Origin: Saccharopolyspora rhizosphaerae
Lineage (GTDB): Bacteria > Actinomycetota > Actinomycetes > Mycobacteriales > Pseudonocardiaceae
Length of the DNA stretch: 64,000 bases
Direction: 5' to 3'
Assembly (NCBI RefSeq): GCF_003931915.1
Contig: NZ_RSAA01000015.1
Span: 372,001 to 436,000, forward strand
This document shows, piece by piece, positions 36,581-45,019 of the stretch. Under the pieces are notes generated by a model. The model saw only the letters and a program-made list of their open reading frames with translations, did not search any database and was not told the DNA's origin. The translations under genes and the position numbers were made by a program. Within the stretch, counting starts at the first letter, position 1; each line of letters starts with the position of its first letter.

Positions 36581-36586
36581 TAGTAT
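36581..36586 (+). promoter_or_regulatory. Possible -10 element of the CPA1 antiporter gene
   Basis: TAGTAT, 29 bases before the ATG at 36615, close to the TATAAT consensus. The -35 region (about 36558) is poor. Confidence 0.4.
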
Positions 36587-36614
36587 CACTGGCCGGTTCT
36601 GTAGCGGGGGTCAC

Positions 36615-38111
36615 ATGTCGCTTGAGCAGCTCTACCTGGCGCTGCTCGCTGGCGGGTTGGTGCTGCTGGCGGGTGTGGCGGGCACCCGCGTCGCGCACGG
36701 AGCGGGACTGCCCAGCCTGCTGCTCTTCCTCGCGCTCGGCGTTCTGCTCGGCGAGGAAGGCATCGGGGTGCAGTTCGGCGATGCCGAGCTGGCCCGCAAC
36801 CTGGGCACGGCCGCCCTCGGGATCATCCTCGTCGAAGGTGGCCTGACCACGGAGTGGTCGGACGTGCGCAAGCTCGTCGCGCCGGCCGGAGTGCTGGCCA
36901 CGCTCGGCGTCGCCATCAGCGTGGTGGTCACCGCGACCGGAGCGCACTTCCTGCTGGGCATGAACTGGCAGCTGGCGCTGTTGCTGGGGGCGATCGTGTC
37001 CTCCACCGACTCGGCCGCGGTCTTCTCGGTCCTGCGCGTGCTCCCGCTGCCGCGAAGCGTGGCCGGGCTGCTCGAGGCCGAGTCGGGGTTCAACGACGCT
37101 CCGTCGGTGATCCTGGTGATGCTCTTCAGCGCGACACCGCTGGTCTTCGACCCGGGGCACCAGCTCCTGGAACTCGTCTACCAGTTGGCGGTCGGCGCGC
37201 TGATCGGCATGGGCGTCGGGTGGGTGGGTTCGGTGACGTTGCCGCGCATCGCCCTGCCTGCCTCCGGGCTCTACCCGCTGGCGGCGTTCGGGCTCGGGTT
37301 CGTGGCCTTCGCGGCATCCGGGACCGTGCGTGCCAGCGGTTTTCTCGGCGCCTACGTCGCCGGGTTGGTCCTGGCCAACAGCGGGCTGCCGCACCGGTCG
37401 GCGACCCGGTCGTTCGCCGAAGGTCTTGGCTGGCTCGCGCAGATCGGGTTGTTCGTGCTGCTCGGGCTGCTCGTCACGCCGTCCGGGCTGGTCGAGGAGG
37501 TCCTGCCCGCCTCGATCGTCGGTCTGGTGCTGCTGCTGTTCGCGCGGCCGGTGTCGGTCGTGCTGTGCCTGCTGCCGTTCCGGCTCCCGGTGCGGCAGCA
37601 GGCCTTCCTGTCCTGGGCGGGCCTGCGCGGGGCGGTGCCGATCGTGCTCGCCACCTTCCCCGTCACGCAGGGCGTTCCGGGCAGCGAGCGGCTGCTCGAG
37701 GTCGTGTTCGTGCTGGTCATGGTGTTCACGATCGTGCAGGGTCCGAGCCTGCGGCCGCTGGCGAGGTGGCTGCGGATCATCCCGCGCGAGTCCACCCGGG
37801 AGGTCCAGGTCGAAGCGGCTCCCCTGGACGTGCTCGACGCGGAACTGCTGTCGATGGCGGTGCCACCGGGCTCGGCGATGCACGCGGTCTCGGTCCGCGA
37901 ACTCCGGCTTCCCGAGCCCGGCGTGGTGACGCTGATCATCCGCGACCGCAGCACCTTCGTGCCCAGCCCGGAGACGACCATCGAGGCGGGTGACGAGTTG
38001 TTCATCGTCACCACCGTCGCCCAGCGGCAGGCCACCGAGAACCGGCTGCGCGCCGTCAGCCGCAAGGGCCGCCTCGCGCACTGGTTCGGCGAGTACGGCG
38101 ACCCCGGCTGA
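36615..38111 (+). CDS. CPA1-family potassium(sodium)/proton antiporter with TrkA-C domain
   Basis: 498 residues. Twelve to thirteen helices (1-400) carry CPA1/NhaP2-like sequence: 'GAGLPSLLLFLALGVLLGEE', 'GTAALGIILVEGGLTTEWSD', the ion-binding 'SSTDSAAVFSVLRVLPLPRS' (Asp in helix 5) with 'EAESGFNDAPSVIL', and 'LRGAVPIVLATFP'. Residues about 415-495 form a TrkA-C/RCK_C regulatory domain ending 'IEAGDELFIVTTVAQRQATE'. Membrane-located K+ or Na+ efflux linked to H+ uptake, gated by the soluble domain. ATG 36615 follows GGGGGT. Convergent with the small membrane-protein gene, three bases apart. Confidence 0.88.
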   Translation: MSLEQLYLALLAGGLVLLAGVAGTRVAHGAGLPSLLLFLALGVLLGEEGIGVQFGDAELARNLGTAALGIILVEGGLTTEWSDVRKLVAPAGVLATLGVAISVVVTATGAHFLLGMNWQLALLLGAIVSSTDSAAVFSVLRVLPLPRSVAGLLEAESGFNDAPSVILVMLFSATPLVFDPGHQLLELVYQLAVGALIGMGVGWVGSVTLPRIALPASGLYPLAAFGLGFVAFAASGTVRASGFLGAYVAGLVLANSGLPHRSATRSFAEGLGWLAQIGLFVLLGLLVTPSGLVEEVLPASIVGLVLLLFARPVSVVLCLLPFRLPVRQQAFLSWAGLRGAVPIVLATFPVTQGVPGSERLLEVVFVLVMVFTIVQGPSLRPLARWLRIIPRESTREVQVEAAPLDVLDAELLSMAVPPGSAMHAVSVRELRLPEPGVVTLIIRDRSTFVPSPETTIEAGDELFIVTTVAQRQATENRLRAVSRKGRLAHWFGEYGDPG

Positions 38112-38114
38112 GGA

Positions 38115-38465
38115 TCAGCTGGTGCGGCGCGCGACCTCGGCGGTGAGCACTTCGGACTCGTGGCGCGTGCGGATCTTGCCGAAGCTCCAGATCGTCACCG
38201 CGTGCGCCGCGGCCAACGCCAGCAGGAGCACGCCGAGCCGACCGACCACGGTCTTGGGTTCGCCACCCAGGTCCATCGGCAGGATCGCGATGAGCGCGAC
38301 CAACCCGAGGGCTGCCAGGTGGAACACCACGGTGACCAGCTGGTTCAGCGGACCCGCGTTGTCACCCAGTTCACGCAGGTAGGCGGTTCCGCTGCGCCGC
38401 AGCAGATGTCCGTCCACCGCGACCAGGAGTGTTCCGGCGAGCACGAACGTCATCAACGATGCCAT
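38115..38465 (-). CDS. Small four-helix membrane protein
   Basis: 116 residues with hydrophobic segments at the N-terminus ('MASLMTFVLAGTLLVAVDGH'), middle ('LVTVVFHLAALGLVALIAIL') and near 85-105. Charged C-terminal tail 'TRHESEVLTAEVARRTS'. Function unknown. ATG 38465 follows GGAGAGGAGA, whereas the longer upstream open frame has no ribosome binding site. Three bases from the convergent antiporter stop. Confidence 0.7.
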   Translation of the reverse strand: MASLMTFVLAGTLLVAVDGHLLRRSGTAYLRELGDNAGPLNQLVTVVFHLAALGLVALIAILPMDLGGEPKTVVGRLGVLLLALAAAHAVTIWSFGKIRTRHESEVLTAEVARRTS

Positions 38466-38551
38466 CGGGCGTCTCCTCTCCTCACCCGAGGCACTACCCG
38501 GAGATCCACTGGCCCGAAACGCGAGATCAACCGAAAGCACCAATCCGGGAA

Positions 38552-38851
38552 TCACTCCAGCTGCGGTGCGCGCAGCGGTCGCAACCGCAGCCACAGCAGG
38601 AAGAGCCCGCCGACGACCAGCATCGACAGCCCCGTCCAGAGGTTGATGTTGACGCCCTGCGCCTTCTCGAGCTCGGCGGCGTCGGGGAAGAGCCCCGCGC
38701 CGCCGATGAGCACGCCGTAGACGAGGAACAGCGCGCCGATCACCGTGCGGACGTCGAACAACCGCGACGCCGTGCCGGACTGCCGCTCCAGGTCGGCGAT
38801 CTCAGCCGCGTGGTGCGCGATTTCGGTGTCCTGGTGCGGGTTTTCAGCCAT
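38552..38851 (-). CDS. Small two-helix membrane protein linked to the SSS symporter
   Basis: 99 residues: a helical polar N-terminus ('DTEIAHHAAEIADLERQSGT') and two transmembrane helices ('VRTVIGALFLVYGVLIGGAG' and 'LWTGLSMLVVGGLFLLWLRL'). It lies 95 bases downstream of the SSS symporter gene on the same strand, and small membrane proteins commonly accompany SSS transporters. Whether it is an accessory subunit is inference. ATG 38851 has AGGAG at suitable distance. Confidence 0.72.
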   Translation of the reverse strand: MAENPHQDTEIAHHAAEIADLERQSGTASRLFDVRTVIGALFLVYGVLIGGAGLFPDAAELEKAQGVNINLWTGLSMLVVGGLFLLWLRLRPLRAPQLE

Positions 38852-38946
38852 CGCGAGCTCCTAGTTCTTGGTGAGGGATCGCTTTGCTCCGCGGTGCGGG
38901 TGGCAGCGCCTGCTCGCGGTGCGAGCTGAGCCCTGCGCCCCCGTTC

Positions 38947-40620
38947 CTAGAGGGTGAACGGGACGTAGCAGGCTGCGGACAGCACCAGCGCGCCCCAGCC
39001 GAGCACGGCCGGCTTGCGGTACCAGGCGTCGTCCCCGGCGGCCGCCACGCCTTCGTCGCGTGCGGCGGCGCGGGTGTAGACCAGGCCTTCGAGCTCGGCG
39101 TCCGGCTTCGGCGTGGTGGCCAGCGCGATCGGCACGCTGACCAGCAGGTCCACCGCGAACGCGATCATCGATGCGGTCATGTTCGCGCCCTGGTCCGAGC
39201 CCATCTCGACGATCCCGGCCTGGTAGGCGAAGTAGAAGGCGATCGGTGCGGCCGTGCCCAGCAGCAGGCCCCAGAAACCGGCCTTGGCGGTCATCCGCTT
39301 CCAGAACAGCGCCAGGATGAACGTGGCGAACAGCGGGACGTTGAAGAACGCGAACAACGTCTGCATGTAGTTCATGATGTTGCTGAACGAGGCCGCCAGG
39401 AACGCGGTGCCCATGCCGATGACCACGCCGATCGCGGTGATGGCCCGGCCGACCCGCAGGTAGTGCGCGTCGGGCATGTGCGGCTTGATGTAGGCGCGCC
39501 AGATGTCGGTGGTGAACACCGTGTTGAAGCTGGAGACGTTGGCCGCCATCCCCGCCATGAACGAGGCCATCAGGCCGGTGACCGCGAGCCCGAGCACGCC
39601 GTTGGGCAGCAGGTCGCGCATCAGGATGGGGATCGCGTCGTTGTAGTCGTAGCCCCCGGTCTTGCCGATCGTCGGCTCGACGACGAGCGCGATGATGCCC
39701 GGCAGCACCACGATCAGCGGGATGAAGATCTTCGGGAACGCCGCGATCAGCGGAGTCCGCCGCGCTGCGGAGAGGTTCTTGGCCGACAGCGACCGCTGCA
39801 CCTCGGCGAAGTTCGTCGTCCAGTAGCCGAAGGAGATCGCGAAACCGAGCCCGAGGGTGATGGTCAGCCAGTTGGTGCCCAGCGGGTTGGTCTCGCCGAA
39901 CCCGGTCCCGGCCCAGGTGGACAGGAACATGTCGCCCTGCTGCGCGGTCACCTTCTCGACGAGCCCGGAGACCCCGCCGACGCGGGCGAGGCCGAGCGCG
40001 GTCAGCGGGACCAGCGCGGCGACGATGACGAAGAACTGCAGGACCTCGTTGTAGATCGCCGAGGACAGCCCGCCGATGACGATGTAGGCGAGGACGAAGA
40101 CACCGGCCAGCAGGATCGAGATCGGCAGCGGCCAGCCCAGCAGCGCACGCAGCACGATCGCCAGCGCGTAGAGGTTCACCCCGGCGATCAGCACCGAGGC
40201 GACCGCGAAGATCACGGCGCTGAGCAGGTGCGACGAGCGGCTGAACCGCAGCAGCAGGAACTCCGGGACGCTGCGCACCTTCGAGTTGTAGTAGAAGGGC
40301 ATCATCACCAGGCCGAGGAAGACCATGGCCGGGATCGCGCCGATCCAGTACCAGTGCACGGTGTAGGCGCCGTACTGGGCGCCGTTGGCCGCCATGCCCA
40401 GGATCTCGGTGGCACCGAGGTTCGCCGAGACGAACGCGAGCCCGGTGACCCACGCGGGAAGTGCTCGCCCCGCCAGGAAGAAGTCAAGGCTGTTGCTGAC
40501 GCTGCGCCGGGCGGCCAGGGCGATGCCGAGGACCACGGCGAAGTAGATGACCAGGATCAGCGTGTCCAGCCAGTTCATCGACAACCTGAGGTCGCCCGCT
40601 GCCAGCACCATGGTTCCCAT
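38947..40620 (-). CDS. Sodium:solute symporter (SSS family, vSGLT-like)
   Basis: 557 residues with about fourteen helices. SSS features: 'SLDFFLAGRALPAWVTGLAF' and 'VSANLGATEILGMAANGAQY' in the N-terminal inverted repeat, 'GLSSAIYNEVLQFFVIVAAL' and 'ISFGYWTTNFAEVQRSLSAK', which contain the family signature regions. The closeness to vSGLT-type proteins suggests sugar, but other SSS members carry acids or amino acids, so the substrate is open. Start at ATG 40620 or 40611; neither has a strong ribosome binding site. An inverted repeat lies 20 bases upstream. Operon with the small membrane protein downstream. Confidence 0.85.
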   Translation of the reverse strand: MGTMVLAAGDLRLSMNWLDTLILVIYFAVVLGIALAARRSVSNSLDFFLAGRALPAWVTGLAFVSANLGATEILGMAANGAQYGAYTVHWYWIGAIPAMVFLGLVMMPFYYNSKVRSVPEFLLLRFSRSSHLLSAVIFAVASVLIAGVNLYALAIVLRALLGWPLPISILLAGVFVLAYIVIGGLSSAIYNEVLQFFVIVAALVPLTALGLARVGGVSGLVEKVTAQQGDMFLSTWAGTGFGETNPLGTNWLTITLGLGFAISFGYWTTNFAEVQRSLSAKNLSAARRTPLIAAFPKIFIPLIVVLPGIIALVVEPTIGKTGGYDYNDAIPILMRDLLPNGVLGLAVTGLMASFMAGMAANVSSFNTVFTTDIWRAYIKPHMPDAHYLRVGRAITAIGVVIGMGTAFLAASFSNIMNYMQTLFAFFNVPLFATFILALFWKRMTAKAGFWGLLLGTAAPIAFYFAYQAGIVEMGSDQGANMTASMIAFAVDLLVSVPIALATTPKPDAELEGLVYTRAAARDEGVAAAGDDAWYRKPAVLGWGALVLSAACYVPFTL

Positions 40621-40930
40621 CCCGTTCGTCGCTGCGGGTGTTCGAACTGTCGAACATCGTTCGGCACGCTACGGGAGCGGCGCGCCACCGGTCAATCAGC
40701 CTTTCGCAGTGCGGGTCTGTGGTCCGTTCGGCCGTGAACCCTTGTGTCGCCGAAACTTTCGAGCACTCCACAGTGGATCTGGTTCCGGGCCGGCGGACCG
40801 GGGGGCGTCGCGGGGGTCTTCCGGCGAGAGCGGAGGCGTACACGCAGGAGGCCGGGCGGAAACGGCCCGCGTGCGGCTGCTGATCACCTACACTTCGCCG
40901 CGACATGCGCGCCGAGCGGGGAGAGGGCAC
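40621..40930. other. Divergent promoter region (SSS operon and YbjN-like gene)
   Basis: 310 bases without a gene. Contains the inverted repeat at 40639-40656 near the symporter and a TACACT -10-like hexamer at 40889-40894 facing the YbjN-like gene. Confidence 0.45.
40639..40656. promoter_or_regulatory. Inverted repeat operator upstream of the SSS symporter
   Basis: Perfect arms TGTTCGA (40639-40645) and TCGAACA (40650-40656) with a four-base centre, 20 bases upstream of the symporter start. Fits a dimeric repressor site; no adjacent regulator gene. Confidence 0.5.
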
Positions 40931-41374
40931 GTGGCGACCTGGGAAGACCTGAGCACGTTCATCCGGTCCGAGTACCTGCCGGCGCCGGAGGACGATGACG
41001 ACGACCTCGAGGAAGAGCCGGAGTACCGGATCATCGAGTTCAGCGACGAGGAGATCCGCATCCTCGTCGAGTACGAGGACGACCGCAGCCAGATCGTCAT
41101 CGTGGCCCGCGAACGCCTCGACGACAGCGAGGACTGGGTCCAGGTGGTCTCGGTGATCGGCCGCGCCGATCAGGTCGACCTGCACGAAGTCCTCGCGGAG
41201 CTGGGGCAGACCTCGGTGGTGTGCGGGGCGGTGCTCATCGGTGAGCACCTGGTGCTCCGGCACGCGGTCCCGCTGCTGAACCTCGACATCAACGAGTTCG
41301 TCGACCCGCTGAACTTCGTCGCCGAAACCGCCGACCACCTCGAAGAGGTGTTCTTCCGCGAGGACGACCACTGA
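40931..41374 (+). CDS. YbjN / type III chaperone-like fold protein
   Basis: 147 residues, strongly acidic: 'LPAPEDDDDDLEEEPEYRII' near the N-terminus and 'IRILVEYEDDRSQIVIVARE' after it. The alternating strands and helices ('LNLDINEFVDPLNFVAETAD') resemble YbjN-domain or secretion-chaperone-like proteins; the assignment is tentative and no function is known. GTG 40931 follows GAGAGGG. Convergent with the LysE gene, nine bases apart. Confidence 0.6.
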   Translation: MATWEDLSTFIRSEYLPAPEDDDDDLEEEPEYRIIEFSDEEIRILVEYEDDRSQIVIVARERLDDSEDWVQVVSVIGRADQVDLHEVLAELGQTSVVCGAVLIGEHLVLRHAVPLLNLDINEFVDPLNFVAETADHLEEVFFREDDH

Positions 41375-41383
41375 GCGTGCCGG

Positions 41384-42010
41384 TCAGTCGGGGCGTCCGG
41401 CGATGGCGACCGTGACACCCAGGCCGACCATCGCGGCGCCGCCGGTGCGGTTCAGCTGCGTGATCCGCCGCGGTGAGCGGCCGAACCAGCTGCGCGCGGC
41501 GGACGCGGTGAGGCCCCAGGTGCCGTCGGAGGCCAGCTGCAGCAACGCACCCGCGAGGCCCAGCACGAGCATCTGCGCGATGACGCCGCCCGCCTCGCGG
41601 TCGACGAACTGCGGCAGCACCGCCATGAGGAACACGATGCTCTTCGGGTTGCTGACCCCGACCAGCACGCCTTCCCAGACCCGGCGCTGCCCGGGAACCG
41701 GCGACACGTCACCCCTCTCAGGCCGCGGGGCACGCAGGGCCTGCACGCCCAGCAGGACCAGGTAGGCGGCACCGGCCAGCTTGACCGCGGTGAACACCAG
41801 CGCGGACTGCGCCACCACAGTGCCCAGCCCGAAGGCCACCGCGATGACCAGCACGTACCCGCCCAGCGCGTTGCCCAGAGCCGAAGCCAGCGCGGCACGG
41901 CGGCCGTGCGCGAGAGCCCGGCTGACGACGAAGAGCACGCTGGGCCCGGGAACGGCCGACAGCACCAACGACATCGCGCAGAACGCGATCAGTCCCTGCA
42001 GGTCAACCAC
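41384..42010 (-). CDS. LysE/RhtB-family amino acid exporter
   Basis: 208 residues with six hydrophobic helices. The family signature is at the N-terminus: 'SAVPGPSVLFVVSRALAHGR' then 'RAALASALGNALGGYVLVIA', followed by 'GVLVGVSNPKSIVFLMAVLP'. Exports amino acids or related metabolites across the membrane; the substrate is not defined. GTG start at 42010. Monocistronic, divergent from the PP2C-like gene. Confidence 0.88.
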   Translation of the reverse strand: MVDLQGLIAFCAMSLVLSAVPGPSVLFVVSRALAHGRRAALASALGNALGGYVLVIAVAFGLGTVVAQSALVFTAVKLAGAAYLVLLGVQALRAPRPERGDVSPVPGQRRVWEGVLVGVSNPKSIVFLMAVLPQFVDREAGGVIAQMLVLGLAGALLQLASDGTWGLTASAARSWFGRSPRRITQLNRTGGAAMVGLGVTVAIAGRPD

Positions 42011-42096
42011 CTGTCGAGGATGGCACGCGGATCAGCCGGCCGGGGCCGGAACGCTTATGGTGGCCACCAGACGGAGCAGTTGAGGAGGCGTAGCGG

Positions 42097-42837
42097 ATGC
42101 CCGCGACCGCGGCGACCATCGCGACCCCGGGCCGCCGCAACGAGGACCACTTCGCGATCGGCCCGAACTGGGCGTTCGTCCTCGACGGTGCCACCGCTCC
42201 CTCGGGGGTCGACAGCGGGTGCGCCCACGACGTCGTCTGGCTCGTGCGGCAGCTCGGCGGAGCACTGGCGGACCTGCTCACCACCAGCGACGCCCCGCTC
42301 GCCGACGTCCTCGCCGAGTCGATCGACCGGGCCCGCGCGGCGCACGCCGACACCTGCGACCTGAACAACCCGAACAGCCCGTCCTCGACGGCCACGCTGC
42401 TGCGGCTGCGCGAGCAGGCCGAGTACCTGGTGCTCGCCGACAGCCCGTTGGTGCTCGACGTCGACGGTGAGGTCCGCCCGATCGTCGACGACCGCATCGA
42501 CCGCCTCCCGAGCTACACCCGCGATGCGGTCGCCGGACTTCGCAACTCCCCGGACGGCTTCTGGGTCGCGTCGACCGATCCCGAAGCGGCGCAGCACGCC
42601 GTGACCGGCACCACGGCCCCGTTCCGCAGGGCTGCGTTGCTCACCGACGGAGCGTCCCGCTACGTCGACCACTTCGGCTTCGCCGACTGGGCGGGCCTGC
42701 TCGACCTCCTCGACGACCGAGGTCCGAGCGCGCTGCTCGCCGAGGTCCGGAACGCTGAAACCACCGCGACCCCGCCGCGCAGGGCCAAGTTCCACGACGA
42801 CGCCACGGTCGTCCACTGGGTCACCGACGCCGGGTGA
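42097..42837 (+). CDS. PP2C-like phosphatase-domain protein
   Basis: 246 residues. The N-terminal 'RRNEDHFAIGPNWAFVLDGA' matches the first metal-binding region of PP2C-family Ser/Thr phosphatases (D in 'VLDGAT'), and 'AALLTDGASRYVDHFGFADW' plus 'KFHDDATVVHWV' supply later aspartates. The canonical GG of the DGxGG motif is altered, so activity is uncertain. ATG 42097 follows GAGGAGG with eight-base spacing. Its 3' end overlaps the convergent DUF72 gene by 17 bases. Confidence 0.72.
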   Translation: MPATAATIATPGRRNEDHFAIGPNWAFVLDGATAPSGVDSGCAHDVVWLVRQLGGALADLLTTSDAPLADVLAESIDRARAAHADTCDLNNPNSPSSTATLLRLREQAEYLVLADSPLVLDVDGEVRPIVDDRIDRLPSYTRDAVAGLRNSPDGFWVASTDPEAAQHAVTGTTAPFRRAALLTDGASRYVDHFGFADWAGLLDLLDDRGPSALLAEVRNAETTATPPRRAKFHDDATVVHWVTDAG

Positions 42838-43705
42838 CCGGTCGCAGCAGGCGTCGGAGGGTCATGGCGTCGTGCGGCGCGTGGGCCTTGATGTCGTTGT
42901 CGAAGTAGGCGTAGATGTCGCGCCCCCTGGTCTTGGGGGCCGGCTCGGCGACGGTGTGGTCGGTGGTGGGCGCACCGCCGCGGCGCCACGCCTGGATCAG
43001 CTCGGCCCAGCCGCGGAGGGCCTCCTCGCCGTAGCCGCTGGCGTAGAGCTCCTCGGCCCCGTGGAAGCGCAGGTAGACGAAGTCGCTGGTGACGTCCTCC
43101 AGGTACGGCCAGCTCCCGGCGGCGTCGGCGACGACGAGACCGATGTCGTGCTCCCGCAGCAAGTCCACGGCCTCGGGTGTGGCGAAGCTCGGGTGCCGGA
43201 CCTCCAGGGCGTGGCGGATCGGCCGGTCCGCGTCGGTCTCGGTCAACGCGCGCCCGTCCAGCCGTTCGTCGTGCCGCGCGGCCAGTTCCGCAGCCTGCCC
43301 GCTGCTGCGCGGCAGCAGCGAGAAGAACTCCACGAGCCGGTCCGGTTCGCACTGCAAGGTCGGCGGCAGCTGCCACAACATCGGGCCGAGCTTGTCGCCC
43401 AGCGCCAGCACACCGGATGCCAGGAAGTTCGCCAGCGGGACCTCGGCGTCGCGCAGCCGCTTCATGTGCGTGATGTAGCGGCTGCCCTTCACCGAGAACA
43501 CGAACTCGTCGGGGGTCTGCTCGGCCCACTTCCGGTAGTTCTCCGGCCGCTGCAACGAGTAGAACGAGCCGTTGATCTCCACGCTGTTCATCCGCTCGGC
43601 CAGGTGCGCCAACTCCTGCCCGCGCCGCAACCCCTCCGGGTAGAACGGCCCGTGCCACGGCCCGTAAACCCACCCCGAGGTGCCCACTCGAACCTGACCC
43701 GCCAC
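42821..43705 (-). CDS. DUF72-family protein
   Basis: 294 residues. A TIM-barrel-like DUF72 protein: 'VRVGTSGWVYGPWHGPFYPE' at the N-terminus, 'NSVEINGSFYSLQRPENYRK', 'FVFSVKGSRYITHMKRLRDA', 'GPMLWQLPPTLQCEPDRLVE' and 'DFVYLRFHGAEELYASGYGE' are all hallmark blocks. Widely conserved, with no firmly established activity. Complete length. Its stop overlaps the end of the convergent PP2C-like gene by 17 bases, so the two transcripts are antisense at their 3' ends. Confidence 0.9.
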   Translation of the reverse strand: MAGQVRVGTSGWVYGPWHGPFYPEGLRRGQELAHLAERMNSVEINGSFYSLQRPENYRKWAEQTPDEFVFSVKGSRYITHMKRLRDAEVPLANFLASGVLALGDKLGPMLWQLPPTLQCEPDRLVEFFSLLPRSSGQAAELAARHDERLDGRALTETDADRPIRHALEVRHPSFATPEAVDLLREHDIGLVVADAAGSWPYLEDVTSDFVYLRFHGAEELYASGYGEEALRGWAELIQAWRRGGAPTTDHTVAEPAPKTRGRDIYAYFDNDIKAHAPHDAMTLRRLLRPVTRRR

Positions 43706-43982
43706 CGCCCCACGCTAACCCGATCGAGACCTGGTTGCCGGGCACCGCACCTCCTCTCGGAACACCTCGGAGTGCCAACACCGTTCGGGTGAGAGGGCGT
43801 GAACGTCCGGTGGGCGGGTCTGCTCTCCCGAGCGGTGGCCCGCGGAACACTCGCGCGCCACGACGCTGACCCGGTGCGGAAGTCCTCGTGAGCGCTGCGG
43901 AAGCCCGTTCCCGGGAGCCGTCCGGCGGCGCTGTCCCGGGCGGGTGAGGCGGCACGTGCGTGCGCGGAGAGGTCGTGACGGC
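43706..43982. other. Intergenic stretch, nothing recognised
   Basis: 277 bases between the DUF72 gene and the frame-disrupted gene. No gene, repeat or clear promoter seen. Confidence 0.35.
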
Positions 43983-44965
43983 ATGAGCGGGGAACAGCGC
44001 AGCGCGGTCGGAGCTGTGTCGGTGATCGGCGGGTCCTGTGGGTGGTCCTCGGTCTGGTGCTCGGGTGGCCTGCGGCGGTGTGGGTGCCCCTGGCCGTGGG
44101 GACCGCCCTCGAGCTGGTTGCTGGCCGGGCCGATCAGCGAAGGGCTGCACCGGCGACGACTCGCCACGCCCCAGCCGGTTCCCACTCCCGTCGCAGTGGT
44201 CGAACCTCCGGCACCGAGCCGGTGCGCGATCGCGCACGCGTCCCTGTCGAGCGCGAAACCCGACTACCGGTACGACTTCTCGTGCACCGCGTGGTGGCGC
44301 CGGACGTCGCCCGAGCCCGGCATCCCGCACGCGGACCCGGGCGGCCTGGCGATCGACGTGGTCGTGGAGCAGGCGCGCCAGCTGGCCGCACCCGTGCCAC
44401 CGGAGGAGGTCGAGATCGCCCGGACGAAGCTCACCTCGTACCTGGGCGTGGTGCGCACGGATCCGACAGGGCACGTGGAGGTGTGGGCGGCCGACGTGGG
44501 GTTGCGGCTGCCGGAGCCCCACGCCGACAGGTTGCGGCGGCTCGCCGATGTCCGCAAGGAGGAGGAGGTCTGCGAGCACGAGCGCGACCACGAGCGCGCG
44601 AAACGCTCTCCCTCGGTGAGGACGTGCTCAAGAGCACGGGCAGCGCCCTGGTGTGGTGGCTGGCCCGCGACGAGAGCCAGGTCGACGACGCGGTCGCGAA
44701 GATCCCGAACCTGCGCACGCTCACGGCCGCCGCGCACGACGACCGGGTTCCCGAGCTGGAGCGCGGTCCCGAGGAGCACCTCCTCGCACTTGTCCGGGGC
44801 TTGCAGCCCGACGACGAGGACGAACGGGCGTTGCTGTCCGACAGCACCGCCTCCACGCTCGAGGTGCGCGGGCACGGCGACCTCGCGGCGAAGATCCGCG
44901 CGGAGTTCGCCCCGCGAGCGCCGGATCCGCAGACCCACGGCCACGTCCCCGCCGGAAGCGGCTGA
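43983..44965 (+). pseudogene. Frame-disrupted gene for a membrane-anchored protein
   Basis: A plausible start (ATG 43983, GGAGAGG ten bases upstream) opens frame 3. The likely protein then switches frames three times. At about 44028-44125 frame 2 encodes a transmembrane helix ('VLGLVLGWPAAVWVPLAVGT'). From about 44130 to 44600 frame 3 encodes 'SAKPDYRYDFSCTAWWRRTS' and 'VEQARQLAAPVPPEEVEIAR'. From there to 44965 frame 2 encodes 'GEDVLKSTGSALVWWLARDE' and 'DESQVDDAVAKIPNLRTLTA'. Each segment looks coding in its own frame. No single frame yields a sensible full protein, which indicates indel decay or base-calling errors. The family is not recognised. Confidence 0.6.
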
Positions 44966-44973
44966 ACGAGCAG

Positions 44974-45007
44974 AAGGGCACCTCCGGCTGGTGCCGGAGG
45001 TGCCCTT
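44974..45007. terminator. Strong bidirectional terminator
   Basis: Perfect 15-bp stem from AAGGGCACCTCCGGC (44974-44988) to its complement (44993-45007), four-base loop TGGT. It sits between the disrupted gene and the end of the oppositely transcribed molybdenum hydroxylase operon. Confidence 0.88.
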
Positions 45008-45019
45008 CGAACCTGGTGC

